Of a DNA stretch of 64,000 nucleotides, positions 46,520-59,480 are shown one piece after another. The notes beneath the pieces are model-generated. The model had not been told where the DNA came from. It was given only the letters and a program-made list of their open reading frames with translations, and made no database searches. This DNA comes from Terebella lapidaria. Its lineage: Eukaryota; Annelida; Polychaeta; Terebellida; Terebellidae. The stretch is taken from the NCBI GenBank assembly GCA_949152475.1, contig OX424570.1, positions 7,800,181-7,864,180 on the forward strand, in the 5' to 3' direction. The position numbers were made by a program, and so were the translations under genes. Numbering within the stretch: the stretch's first letter is position 1; each line of letters starts with the position of its first letter.

Positions 46520-47989
46520 CACGATCCTTAGGCAACTTCATACTTCACTTAAAAACTTATGGGAAATAAATTGTGAGGGCTTTCGTTTATATCGCCAATG
46601 ATGGCCGCTCACGTTTTCGTATATTTATCGACGGAAACTTTCAATTCACCCCACATATTTGACACATATTATTTCATTCACATCATCCATTCACAGCTCC
46701 ATACACCAAGTCGCCCGTAGTGTATACACCGATCTATTTTTGTGGATATCCAGTAAACACCACGATAATTGGCTCGATTAGCTGTTTGTGTAGCACAAAT
46801 CAGTGATTAGCTTGGTGATAAGTGTGCCCAATTCCCCATGTATATAATGATTGGGCCAATCAACCACTGGAGGCCATAATAATGCGGCTGATTTGTACAA
46901 ATATCGACGATGAGACAACATTTACCGTCAATTTCGTGTCTTGTAAATTAGCAGACAATTACTGCGATCGCTATGTCATAGTCCCTGTATTAGCGTTAAT
47001 TGGTGTCAAGTCCGAGCCATACTATGAGCACAACATTCATTTACCGGTGATAATCTGATGCGCACTGACATGGAAAAAATACCTTCAGAGGGAAAGTTTT
47101 AGCATGTGTTTCTATACAATTATTAATGTATACATTCACATATTTCCAATGACAAGCAAGTATGATATAATGTATCATATCCAGATCATCCCAACGAAAA
47201 AAGAGAAGTTTTGGGAAGGAATATTCCATTTTCCTTGATTGATAAGTTGTTTGTTTTCACAGCATTAGAAATCGCCTAGCGCCACATTACATAAAAATCA
47301 CACTAGGATATTTTGTGAACAATGCTCGACTTGCTGCAAGCAAGGCCACTCTATGATCAACAGTGTGTTTTATTGCAGTCAATCAATCGTTGCAAATTAC
47401 ATTGTATTGACATTGATGTATGGATCCAGGAGATTGTGTCAAAGATACACACATGTGTCAATATGCGTGGAGCCACGTTGCAATCGTTCATAAATTTACA
47501 ACAAATCATGGAGTGGTTTTTATGAAACGGATGCTCAGAACAGAGTTTCCGACATGCTTTCCGGATATTCCGATCATCTCCTTTCATGCAAGTATTAATC
47601 ATCTCAATTCTCATTGAGTAATTTGAGCGATATTTTCCTATTTGTGCCTCTGAAATGAAACCAAGTTTCGATTTATTTTTTCAAAGAGAAATATTCACTA
47701 ATGGTTACTGCTTCTACTGACTTCGAATTCAAAATCGAAATGTGCTATAAAATGTGAGAAACTGTGGATTTTCGCAAACTCCAATCTGTTTTAATTGACG
47801 AATGGAACTTATTCAGTGCGAACATCTGCATAATACGTCTTCATATGTAATCATCTAGATAATTGTTTGGTGCAATCAGCGAAAATGAATGTGTTCATCA
47901 GGCCGCAATAATGACAGAGTTTATGTCCGGTGACTTGGCCGTAGCATGTCCCGAGTCTCCAATGGTCAGACTTCACCAGCCACTGGTAA

Positions 47990-48264
47990 CAATGAACATG
48001 ATTTGCAATGGTATTTTCACAACAAATCAGAATGAATTTGAATGGATCTGCTTCAAACAGTTTCTTACTATTAAATATGAAGCTTATTACAATGATTGCA
48101 TAAAGTCCAACTATAACTAGTCCATATCGGTCAAAAGTTCTCAGAGCCTGACGACCAAGATCAGTGTGATCTCGTCTCTTCATTAACATGAAAAACATGC
48201 GTGTACACAGGGCATTCAATGCTGAAGATAAAATGGTCAGAAATATGTCAACGAACAATCCCAA
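47990..48264 (-). other. Short transmembrane-like frame, copy C
   Basis: Contains RRDHTDLGRQALRTFDRYG, then the hydrophobic GLVIVGLYAIIVISFIF, then NSKKLFEADPF. The frame continues further than in the other copies because of a small insertion. See copy A for interpretation. Confidence 0.25.
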
Positions 48265-48560
48265 ATCGAATGTTAATAAGTTATAAATAGGAGCATTTCA
48301 ATCAATAAAATCTAGTGCTAAGTGCTTACGTCCTGGCGAGCTGTGGCTCTTGCGGTCGAAAATTGATTGGTATATTGACACCTAAACTGGCGGTATGAAA
48401 CTTAGGCCTAAGTCCCATGTACGTCCAGGACCGTCCGGGGTCTGGTCCGTTCTGGTCCGATTCCATTCTGGCATTTTTTTTACTGTAAAAAAGTGCCGGA
48501 ATGTCAGTCCGTGACGATCACTTGTTCTGGTCCCTGTAAGTCGATCCACAATATCAGTGG

Positions 48561-48840
48561 ACACAATCAATTCAACTTACAGTATTTATAATGTGTTTGT
48601 TGCAATAATGTTATTTTTACGACATGCTGTTTGTTTCCACTTCCCTAACAGATTCTGTATTTTACTGTCATTTATTTCCAATAAAATTTTTTTTTTTAAT
48701 AAAACTTTTCATTAACAACATGCATATAATTTAGCACTGTCCTTTATTCAAATTAAACGTCATGTTTCAGCAATTGTAAAACTTATTAATTTAATTTCAA
48801 TTATAACAGAAACATATATATCAATTTTTGATCTATAAGC
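48561..48840. other. AT-rich spacer
   Basis: No gene or repeat recognised; includes a T-run near 48690. Confidence 0.4.
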
Positions 48841-49730
48841 ATGTATAATCGTTGCAAATTACATTGTATTGACATTGATGTATGGATCCAGAAGATTGTG
48901 TCAAAGATACACACATGTGTCAATATGCGTGGAGCCACAATGCAATCGTTCATAAATTTACAACAAAATCATGGAGTGGTTTTTATGAAACGGATGTTTC
49001 ATAATTTTTTCCGGATTATTCCGGATATTCCTCTCATCTCCTTTCATGCAAGTATTAATCATCTCAATTCTCATTGAGTAATTTGAGCGATGTTTTTCCT
49101 ATTCGATGCCTCTGAAATGAAACCAAGTTTCGATTTATTTTTTCAAAGAGGAATATCCACTAATGGTTACTGCTCTTTACTGACTTCGAATTCAAAATCG
49201 AAATGTGCTATAAAATGTGAGAAACTGTGGATTCTCGCAAACTCCAATCTTTTTTTAATTGACGATTGGAACTTGTTCAAAAAGAACTTCGATTCTACAC
49301 AAAACGTCTACGTCTTCGCTTGTGATAATCTAGATAATTGTTTGGCGCAATCAGCGAAATTGAATGTGTTCATCAGACCGCACTAATGACAGAGTTTATG
49401 TCCGGTGACTTGGCCGCATCGTGTCCGAGTCATGGTCAGACTTCACCAGCCACTGGTAACAATGAACATGATTTGCAATGGTATTTTCACAACAAATCAG
49501 AGTTCAATAAATCTGCTTCAAACAGTTTCTTACTATTAAATATGAAGCTTATTACAATGATTGCATAAAGTCCAACTATAACTAGTCCATATCGGTCAAA
49601 AGTTCTCAGAGCCTGACGACCAAGATCAGTGTGATCTCGACTCTTCATTAACATGAAAAACATGCATGTACACAGGGCATTCAATGCTGAAGATAAAATG
49701 GTCAGAAATATGTCAAGAAGTTTTGAAGAA
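48841..49730. repeat. Segmental duplication 'alpha', copy D (partial)
   Basis: Closely matches 47390-48260 of copy C, ending at the same GATAAAATGGTCAGAAATATG word, so it looks like a recent tandem duplicate of that block. Its transmembrane-like frame is at 49684-49487. Confidence 0.8.
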
Positions 49731-51790
49731 AAATATCCACTAATTGTTACTGCTTTCTACTTCCAATCAAAACTTTCTAATCAAAATGTGCTATAAAATG
49801 TTAGAAACTGTGGATTCTTGCAAATTCCAATCTTTTTCTAATTGACGAATGGGACATATTTAGTGAGAACTTCTATTCTACATAATACATCTACATCTTC
49901 GCTTGTAAATATCTAGATGATTGTTTGGTGCAATAAGCGAAATTGAATGTGTTCATCAGACCGCACTAATGACAGAGTTTATGTCCAGTGACTTGGCCGC
50001 AGCGAGTCCCAAGTCTCCAATGGTCAGACTTCCCCAGCCACTGGTAACAATGAACATGATTTGCAATGTTTTTTTTCACAACAAATCAGAGTTGAATGAA
50101 TCTGCTCCAAACAGTTTCATACTTTTTAATATGAAGCTTATCACAATGATTGAATATAGTCCAACAATAACTGGTCCATATCGGTCAGAAGTTCTCCAAG
50201 CATGACGACCAAGATCCGTGTGCTCTCGTCTCTTCACTAACATGAAAACATACATGTACATACTACATTCAACGTATTTTTTTTAATCAAACCATGATAC
50301 ATACCCGCCTGTGAATGACGTTTGATTCGAGTAGCATATTTGTTGACTTTGATGATTTTTCTAACAACATTCATGTTGATTTTTTCTGTAAGCGCAATGG
50401 CCGTTATTTCTTGGAAGAACATGAACATTTTCAGGTGGTCGCAAACTTGAGGTATAATTTGCTCTGTCAATCAGAACGAAATTAGTGGCTGATTATATGT
50501 AAAGTGTACCTTATAAACATTATAATATACACAGAATATTGTACAACAATATACAGCTCATCTGGAGAATGTACTGTTTTTTTCCTCAATGGTCCTCAAA
50601 GGCCCCGATAATCAGTTCTGAATATCTATAGTAATCAATCGAGCAGTTGTTTCGAAATTAGTACGCATGTTTTTTCAATAACCTTTATTTAGCGATCCCC
50701 AAACATGCCAAAAGGCATATATAAATGGGTTTCAACATTAGTAATATGCATTTGCATTATCAAACTAAACAGCCTAAAATATACCTCGTCGATTTCCCTT
50801 GATAATTGCAGAAAAGGGCAACTGCCAGTGACCGAATCTCTGAACTGGTTGCGCACTGTCTGTGACGCTCTGAAGTTAATGCATAATGAGACAAATGTCC
50901 CACATGACAGCCGTCGAAAGTTCAAAGATTCATTAACAGGAAGAGAACCCGAAAAAAAATCACCAGAAATATGTCAACAAACAATCCCAAATCGACTATT
51001 AAGATATAAATGGAAGCATTTCAATCGATAATTTATAGTGCTAAGTGCTTAGGTCCTGGCAAGCTGTGGCTCTTGTTGTCGAATATTGATTGGTATATTG
51101 ACACCTAAACTAGGGGTGTAAGATTTGAGCCTCAGTCGTATGTACGTCCAGGACCGTCCGGGGTTGACATCGTGTTTTTATTTGGATGGTCCTGGACGGT
51201 CAGTGTTTGTCCCTGCTCCTCTGTGTCCATCCCGGCAGTTTTTTCAATGTAAACAACGCCTATGTGATCCAAGACAGTCCGTGACGATCATTTGCTCCGG
51301 GCTGGTCCGTGTGATTCACACTTGCGCCGTCATGGGAGAGAGATTTTTTCACCAATGAGCACCGTCACTGACGTCACGTGGCATATATCTAAGACCATAG
51401 CTAGTCGTCGATCCACTATTGGAGAACGGACAGAACGAACAGAACACTCAATTCGGAATATATAATATCATGATTATAATAAAGTTCATCTGGTTGTATC
51501 TCGACAACCCCCATCAGGTGATGGTAAAGATACGTTCTTTGATACATCAGCATGTCAGAGCTATTGTAGTCTACTAAGTAGACCTATGTCCTGCATAAAG
51601 ATTGTTATTGTTAATAAAATATATTATTCAGTGCAGTATAAGTTATTAGCCTATGTGTTATCCAGGTTATTCATGAGTGCATAATTTTGATTCACATTAC
51701 ACGGCATTACCTAATTATATCACAAATCGTAGACTCCCTGAAACCAGTATCAGTGAACACTATCAAATCAACTTAGTAAGCGATAGTTGC
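49731..51790. repeat. Segmental duplication 'alpha', copy E (partial)
   Basis: 49735-50480 matches 14100-14830, and 50480-51350 matches 14850-15560 and 42470-43180. 51490-51790 matches the tail of copy B at 43250-43560. Its transmembrane-like frame is at 50261-50076. Confidence 0.8.
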
Positions 51791-52270
51791 AAATAATGCT
51801 ATTTTTTTGGATATAAATGAACTTTTATATTGTCAAAACATGAAGATTAATAACAATATAATCCGGTGACTCCTGCATGAAAAAAATCAAAACGTATTGA
51901 TGCCAAAAACATAGTCACGCTGCAAAATGCCTATCCTGCTATCGCGCCCTATTCTTAGGTTTTCTAATATCTAAGGAGTGCTGCACATTGACAGTACAAA
52001 GTTGACACAAGTATGCCGTCAAGCACAAATTCCAAAGCACATGGCTGCATTGATTTCCTGGTGTTTAATAGTTTGGGAAGTTTCATGTATATTTGAGCGG
52101 ATTCTCAGAAATTTCAGATAAAAGATTCGAAGTACACCACAATTTGCAAGGCGATTCTTCAGTCGGGCTGCCCCTTACGTGCAACCTTAGCAATGTTACA
52201 GTGATTGGATTCTATGGAATTTGATTCAGGTTCAGTGCAAGAAAACCCGACTGTGCATGATACATGAAGT
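51791..52270. other. Non-coding gap
   Basis: AT-rich, with no recognisable feature. Confidence 0.4.
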
Positions 52271-52960
52271 CGCTTGACTCCATTCCTCTAAAACCTGACG
52301 ATGAATACTATCGAGTGGATTTGTGAACAAAGACGTTTACGACCACAGTGGCCCCATGATTTCCAAAGATGTGTTTCTGGCCTATTGTTAGCTTATGATG
52401 AATACAATTCTGAGCAGTATATTCCGATATTATAATGTTTCTGATGCAAAATGAAAACTTTTCTGATAGCCCACGTTTTTGTCGCTTGATTTGTAGCACC
52501 TACTAATTTGAACCATATTGAACATACTGTCTGAGTTGATGACCAGTGTGATTTTGTTCCTAATGGTTTCACAAAACTCGTTTTTTGAATATGTGAATGA
52601 TCATTCAGAAATGCTGATTGTTAGGACGAGAATCAATGGCAATTTTCGAAGGTATTATGTGCACTTCATAAATGTAATAGTCATGGTGATGTTACATACT
52701 TACATCTGGTGAATATCTAGTGGCGTAAACACAAGGGTGACTAATATAACCCAACCGGAAAGCCAGACTGGCTGTTTATAGTCATCGAGTGAACCACAAA
52801 TCACTGATATCTTGTTTCTGTTGTACTGGGGGATGTGACCAATGTCCGGTTCAGTGGTCAATGGTACCGATAATAAATTCATGCTGACTGCCAACGTCGT
52901 TTGAGTTCTCTTTGTGTGAATAGCAAATCACAGGGTTGTTAATATTAAAGTTGGAATTAA
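52271..52960. repeat. Diverged duplicate of 58780-59480
   Basis: The shared core CCAGTGTGATTTTGTTCCTAATGGTTT (about 52548-52570) aligns with CCAGTGTGATTTTGTTTCTAATAGTTT near 59056. Flanks also align (GTGAACCACAAATCACTGAT versus GTGAACCACAAAGCACTGAT). Both copies have a plus frame giving a hydrophobic SVILFL segment (52518-52712 and 58924-59154). The relation may be an old gene-fragment duplication. Confidence 0.5.
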
Positions 52961-54308
52961 TTTTAAAATCAGCCAAATTTAGCATTCTTGTTTTTCACGC
53001 AAACTTGAAAGTACATCTCGGGATAGTCGGGAATATATATGAAATATGCACAGTTCGACAACAGATACTCAGAAAATTGCCATTAATCGTGCATGAAAAC
53101 AGTGAATAGAGAATGATCGGCCTGCCTACATTGCCGGTTGCCACAGTATCTAGACAAATACCAATGACGTCATCAGACTGTGTATAGAACTCGCCCACAA
53201 GGCGGGCCGCTTTGAGGGAAAAATTGATGCGCCCGAATTCGAATCTTGATTTGGAAATTCAATTTAGGCACATAATACACATTTTCAGACCCAACTTTGT
53301 ACGATGTCTCATTCCATAGACAAAATAAAGCTATCGCAGAATGAATAAATTTTGTTAATTCTAAAAGTGATTATTGCTTTAAACTCGTTGTTCCAAATTT
53401 TAATACGAATGAGAGACGACAAGGCACTGCTTCGATTTACAATCGTAGGGGAAAGTGGTGTTTGAAAGCTGTAATTCGACTGGTTCCGTTTTTGAATATA
53501 CACACTAGATTTTCATGTAAGATACTTATGTGATAATCATGGTGAATGTGCAGTTTATACTCCCAGCATTGCAACAAAAATTATATTGTGATATCACATC
53601 GATCAAGATCGATACAAATCGACCCAGATTGATGATCAAACTACGTCGCAGGAGCTCGCAGGGACATTAATCACATGCACTATGTCTACAAATGGATGAA
53701 GATAGATATGAAGCAGCCTCAAATTGAAAAACAAACCATATGACGTCTGAGTAATATTGACGCTGTCAGTATATTGGTGATCACTGTCTGATTGCCCTAT
53801 ATTTTCGCTCAGTGGATACGACTAGGCTGGGATATATCATTGATGTCAATCAAAATGATTGATCTTCATGTTTTCATGTGGACAATTCATTGCAGAATGT
53901 GCTTATTTTATTACTGATTGTGCCAAGGAGGTAATGATTGATGCATGTAGCCTTCACCTAGTAATACTTCACACAAATATCGCAACCAAAATCTCTATCC
54001 AATCACCCAAGGTCGAGATCGCAACACGGGGGAAACAGCACACAATTATGTCTCACAAACTCCCACTTACACCATGTCACGTTTGGGAAGTTCACCAGGG
54101 ACCGACACTCTTTGATGGATGACTCACTTTCTTTATCACATAAGTCTTGGTACACAAGTGAATTTTTTAACTAGGTATAATACTATAAATCGTGCACAAT
54201 TGATATGAATCGGAATTCAAACGTCACGTCATAATAAGTGTTTTTTTTTATAAGAACATGCTTCAATATGAACAATCATGCATAACTCGGTAGATTACAG
54301 CTGGGTAG
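52961..54308. other. Non-coding stretch
   Basis: No domain-bearing frame or repeat recognised. The 87-codon frame at 53859-54122 has no supporting evidence. Confidence 0.4.
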
Positions 54309-54770
54309 AAACTATAATCTGATTTTTCCAAGTTTACACTGTTTCTTCCTGATATTTTTGCAATGCTGAATGGTATCGTTCTATAACTTGGCATACTTCA
54401 CCATAGAATGAAACGGAAATTCTCTGCCGAACTTTAGATTTCTATTGCAGAAAAAAAATTGGAATATCAACATATATATGTAGAATTCACTTCAGTGTGT
54501 CTTCTAGTCCAAAATTGTGATAATACCTCGAATCCTGATGGAGGTTAAACAGACCAAATCCTCAAATATGCTCGGATTGTCGAGATCCTGCTTGGGGCTG
54601 AAATTTAACAATGGCGTGCATCGCCAAAGTTTTGCGATAAAAGTCAAAAATTAGAATATTGCCGTTTGACTCCCAGGTAAAGTATGCCAAGTTACAGAAC
54701 GATAACATTTAGCATCGCAAAAATGTCGTCAAAAACCGGTGTAAACGAGTTTATATGTTTTGACTAAGTA
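54309..54770. mobile_element. Palindromic MITE family, copy 3
   Basis: The left arm begins TAATCTGATTTTTCCAAG. The right arm reads ATAGAACGATAACATTTAGC-like words and AAAAACCGGTGTAAACGAGTT, inverted relative to the left. Shorter than copy 2; the outer right end is worn. Confidence 0.7.
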
Positions 54771-56123
54771 ATAAATAACTTCAAACGATAATATCCAGTG
54801 CCATGCGCACTGTAAAGCTTTGACTGTGGCTGCCAAATATTGAATGTTGTTTTCGCGAATTGTGAGAAATAGTGCTAAGTTGTTTTCGATATATCTAGAC
54901 GGGACGAACCCAGGTGTTGTACCTGAATTGTAGCTGGAAGCCCTGATTTTGTACATGTATTTCATTTAATATGTGGTTAAAAAAATGTATGTCTGTATCG
55001 TTTTACAGTCTGACTTATCCACTATGCTTGAGGACTGATAACATAGCAGAATTAGAAAAAAATATTTACCATGAAACTCTTCTAGCGACAGTCTCTGGTA
55101 AAATGGAGGACATGCAATAATTCTGAATTGTTTAGTAGGTTGTTGAGCAGTTTCTATTGAGTATGCAGAATCATAAATAACTACTATAGATCACATACTG
55201 TTTGCCCCTGATGACGTTGTTGTGGCTTCAGAATATGCCTAATCGTTTGGTCGGGTTTGTTTTTACTCTAAAAACATAGTATTCAATCAAAAAATGTAGT
55301 ATACATACATCTGTGAATTAATAATGTAATAATACTATAAATTCATCTCAATGTATGGTACTTGAAGGTATGTGTCCTACAATCATTTCATGTTAGTGGA
55401 ACCAAGTCCTGTTTACCTTAGTGATCATCCCTTACCAAGAACAACAGTTACTCGACAATGGATATAGTCCTGGAATAGCATGATAATCACCTCATGGCAT
55501 AATGTTACCCACAATTGGATTACAGGACACAAAACACAGTTACCCCTGTTTTGTTACAGTGCGGAAAGGGCACTCTTCAGTTTGCATGACCAATTTTCAG
55601 GCAGAAGGCACACGACTATATTCGGATTGCATGTCTAATCTATTGAAATTGGGACAAGGTCTTCATAAAAGTTAGATAGTTGAATATTCAATAAATAATA
55701 TTATCTGTTTGAATAATACTTCTTATCGCAGCTCATTCACTCTTCACTGCGGAAACAGGACCTACGATAAGGAACTACCAGTCGTCTAGATAAAAACAGT
55801 ATTATCACGTTATATGATCGAATATTTCAAGCCGTTATTGGGTAGTGTTGAAATCTTTCTCATTTCAGTCTGTGTTGTGTGTATCCCAAGGGGTAAAACT
55901 TCGAGCAAAATTGATTTGGTTCAGATTGTCTGGATTATTCCAAGTGTTTTATTGCATAATTCCCCACTGAAACAGAGAATATCCTTCTTTCCATAGTTGG
56001 TTATTCATAACCATAGTACAAAATTTACAAATGTACTGAAGTATCACTCGAGGACAATCCCTTAGAACTGATCGTGATACTGTATTTTATAGGAATGTAA
56101 AGCACACGTACGGTGGTTCGTAT
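54771..56123. other. Non-coding stretch
   Basis: AT-rich; nothing recognised on either strand. Confidence 0.4.
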
Positions 56124-56829
56124 AGGACATTGCCTTTTTGTTTTGTTTTTTAAAAGTTTGAAATATTTTTGGATGTATTTGATTATTTTATATGCGCATT
56201 CAATCATTTATGATGCATATTTAATCATTTATCACATGTATTTATTATTTTATATGCATATTCAAAATTTTTTACGCATATTTAATCATTTATTACGCGT
56301 ATTTAATATTTTAAACGCATATTTGATATTTTATATGCGTATTTAATCATTTATTACGTAAATTTAATATTTTGTATGTGTACTTAATAATCCATCATCA
56401 TTAAGAATATTATTATTGAAAATTTCAATTACACATTGAAAAAAATTTGAATACACGTATTGAATGATTAATTATGGACATAAAATATTTAATATGCAGA
56501 TAAATGATTAAATATGCATATAAAATATTAAATATGCATAAATAATATTAAATACACGTAATAAAACATTAATTAGGCATAAAAAATAATAAATACACGT
56601 AATAAATGAATAAATATGCATATAAAAAATAAATATGCATAATAAATGATTATATACGTACATAAAATATTGAATACGCGTATAAAATATTAAATATGTG
56701 TAATAAATGATTAAATATGCATATAAAATATTAAGTACACATATAAAATATTCAATACGCATATAAAATAATTGAATACGCCCTACAAATATTTCAAATT
56801 TTTCTGAAAAAATAAAAGAGCAATGTCCT
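56124..56829. mobile_element. AT-rich fold-back element of ~20-bp repeats
   Basis: The ends AGGACATTGC (56124-56133) and GCAATGTCCT (56820-56829) are inverted. The left arm carries repeats of the form TTTAATCATTTATTACGCGT and TTTTATATGCGTATT; the right arm carries the reverse complements, meeting near 56440. The inverted similarity extends imperfectly another 10 bp outward. No ORF; no clear target duplication. Confidence 0.7.
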
Positions 56830-56879
56830 GAAAGAGCCACTTTACACATGAGACTAAAACCGAATGCACGTGAATATTA

Positions 56880-57195
56880 TTAGCGTTGTTTATAACAAGA
56901 ATTGCGCCGAGTTGCACTGCTCCAATGTGTTCCTTTTGGCGAACGAAGCTTAGGGGTATATTGGTACATACCCTTAGCAGTTCCGATCATCCAAGGCTCT
57001 GGGTTATCCCCATCAAAATATTGTGTTATGATTTTTTTATCGCACAGCGTAGCTTTGAATTTCGGTAAAAGAACCGCAAAGTAATGGTATCTGACATGGT
57101 TTTTTTTCACAAATGGCACTGAAATGACATATTCGAATCCCTGGTCTGTTGATAAATATGGTATCAATTGGAGATCTGTTAAGACGACTATACCA
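56880..57195 (-). other. Possible unidentified coding exon or gene fragment
   Basis: The minus strand is open for about 105 codons. It has protein-like composition, including DQGFEYVISVPFVKKNHVR, DGDNPEPWMIGTAKGMY and RSPKGTHWSS, and a stop at the end. There is no in-frame ATG near the 5' side (a stop precedes), so it may be an internal or last exon or a decayed copy. I do not recognise the family, and no duplicate exists in the window. Confidence 0.35.
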
Positions 57196-57378
57196 GGTCA
57201 TGTACTGAGCTGACTGGCAGACCACCGTAAAATATGACATAGGAATATGAAATATTCAGATTAAACCCTGCTTAAGAAAATGTCTTTATGGAGAAAATAT
57301 ATTTGAGACAAAACTTGATATTTATATAATTTTAGCAACCGGTTTAATCTGGAAAATTTATAACATCAACATCAAGTG

Positions 57379-58274
57379 CAGGGTTGGGTTCAATTACAAA
57401 GTTCAATTACAATCACATTACAATTACGATCGCTGGAACATCGTCAATTACAATTACAATTGCAATTATTTCCACTCCAAATTTTTCAATTACAATTATA
57501 ATTATAATTACGGTGTCTCAAATTTTCCAGTTACAATTACAATAAAATTTTAGTTTCCAATTACAAATAATTACAGCTACAAGCGCCCCCGCCCCGGTCC
57601 CCCGGTTTTATATGTATAACAGTTTATTACATCTCGTAGTGCAATTTAGTGTCTGGATCAGGAACTCCTTTTAACCCATTTTCATCAGTAATTAGGATAG
57701 CCACAGCCCAAGCGACGTGGTGATGGGATAGCCATTGTCTTGTACAAGCACTTGTCTTGTCTTGTCATTGGTTTGGGGAAAGCAGTGAATTCATATGACA
57801 CAGAGATGGTGTTCTTCAGTTAATCGTGTTGTTATTTAATGAAATTAAGAATGTACCGAGGAAATGAGAAAACTACTTATTTTTGCAAAATTATTGTAAT
57901 TCAATTCATAGCCTTACCAGCGGAATGTCATACTGCATTTTAGAAGACCAAGTTCATTCACCAAAAAAGTACTGATCCCTGTTATCTGTTGATACTGTAT
58001 ATGCCCACATATGGTATGGATATATTGTTGAAATTTATAAAGTTAGAAAAATCAAATTACAATATTCAAATACAATTTCAATTACAAATACCGACATCTT
58101 AAAATTTTCAATTACAATTATAATTTCAATTACGGATATTCTAAAATTTCAATTACAATTATAATTACAATTACAGCTCTCAAAAGTTTTCAACTACGAA
58201 TACGATTACAATTACGACCAATTGTAATTAATTACACAATTACTCGATTACAATTATAATTGAACCCAACCCTG
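57379..58274. mobile_element. hAT-type MITE built of AATTAC repeats
   Basis: The ends begin CAGGGTTGGGTTCAATTA (57379-57396), inverted at 58257-58274. A perfect 8-bp direct repeat ATCAAGTG flanks both sides (57371-57378 and 58275-58282), the hallmark duplication of hAT transposases. Both subterminal regions (to about 57590 and from about 58040) are AATTAC/GTAATT repeats; the centre is unique. No transposase, so it is non-autonomous. Confidence 0.92.
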
Positions 58275-58282
58275 ATCAAGTG

Positions 58283-58780
58283 ATATCAAGGAAATACTAT
58301 CAGGGACTGATGCCTTGTTAAGAAACGTCCCTAAAATCGCAGATGTCATATCTTGGTGTGCGTTATTATTAGGTATTATTGTTTCGCATCAATATTTCAT
58401 CAACAACCACAGTAAAGACAAAAGAATATTGAGTAAGAGTTCACTTCAATTAGACATTCTGGGCTTATATAATTCTGGGATATTCCCTCTTCTTGATTGT
58501 GTGAACCATGGAGGCTTAGTATATACATGGTTCTTGAATTATTGTAATATGTTTCAAGTAAAAAGTACTAGTTCCAAGAAGGGTTAGTATACACATGGTT
58601 CTTGAATCAATGTAACCGGATTAGAGAAAAAGTACTAGTTCCACGAAGGCTCAGTATACACATGGTTCTTGGATTAATGTAATAGGTATCAAGTAAAAAG
58701 AACTAGTTCAGATGAAATGGCATTTACATTGTTATGGAAGTTATGTTTAAGTGTGCAATGTATATAACAACACACACATC
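58283..58780. other. Non-coding, with minisatellite
   Basis: Holds three tandem units of about 66-69 bp (58511-58711) built around TTAGTATACACATGGTTCTTG and AAAAAGTACTAGTTCC. Otherwise nothing recognised. Confidence 0.6.
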
Positions 58781-59480
58781 AATGTCTCTCCAGGAACTTC
58801 AAATCTACTATAACCTGACAGTTTCACAGTGAATGTGTGACCAAAGCTGTTTATGACATAATTACGCCTACTTCTATGATTTCTAAGCATGTTTGTCAAT
58901 TCTAATGATTAATATTAAGAACTTTGTCTCATGTCTTTCCAGGTTACCTGATTATTGACCATTTATTTGTTTATGAGGTAATGATTTGCATGTTACTGGG
59001 TACTTTACTAGATCGAAGTCAATTTACGTACGAGACAGTGTCCGCCTTGGTGCCCAGTGTGATTTTGTTTCTAATAGTTTTGCATTACTCATATTTCAAG
59101 ATACTCCTGGATCGATTCGTTGGTATTTTGTGTACTTCATTTAGTATAATATGAAGTACAGTATTTATTTAGTATAAATATATTTGTGATGATGATAGCA
59201 TCAGATCAATTTTACGGTAATGTCATTGTATAACGTCTCCAGTGGCGTATTGGCGTATCCACCAGGGTAACTGACCCAATCAGAATGCTCCAGTAGATCC
59301 AGCAGATTGTCATCAAGTGAACCACAAAGCACTGATTAGCTTGCAAATAACCTCGTACCTTAGTAAATGACACTAGGGGGATAGTGTCAAATTCCCGTAC
59401 CGGCTATGATGTGGATAATTCGCAAATATATCGATAATGAGTCAATACTGACGAACTTCGTGTCTCTAAGTGAGAAGATA
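58780..59480. repeat. Diverged duplicate of 52271-52960
   Basis: Carries the plus frame 58924-59154 with a hydrophobic VPSVILFLIVL segment aligned to the 52.5 kb copy. 59400-59480 also faintly resembles alpha sequence near 13300 (ATATCGATAATGAG, TTCGTGTCT). No gene named. Confidence 0.45.

Larger units (their letters stand above)
44717..48560. repeat. Segmental duplication 'alpha', copy C (partial)
   Basis: Starts at a point equivalent to 38976 in copy B (AAAATAATGTAAAG, CACCTGATACCCCACAAG) and runs through the middle of the unit to about 48560. The first 2.5 kb of the unit is missing. Confidence 0.85.

Noticed and set aside
56113..56849. Aromatic-rich frames (77 and 113 codons)
   Set aside because: Translations of the AT-rich fold-back repeats on both strands; low complexity.
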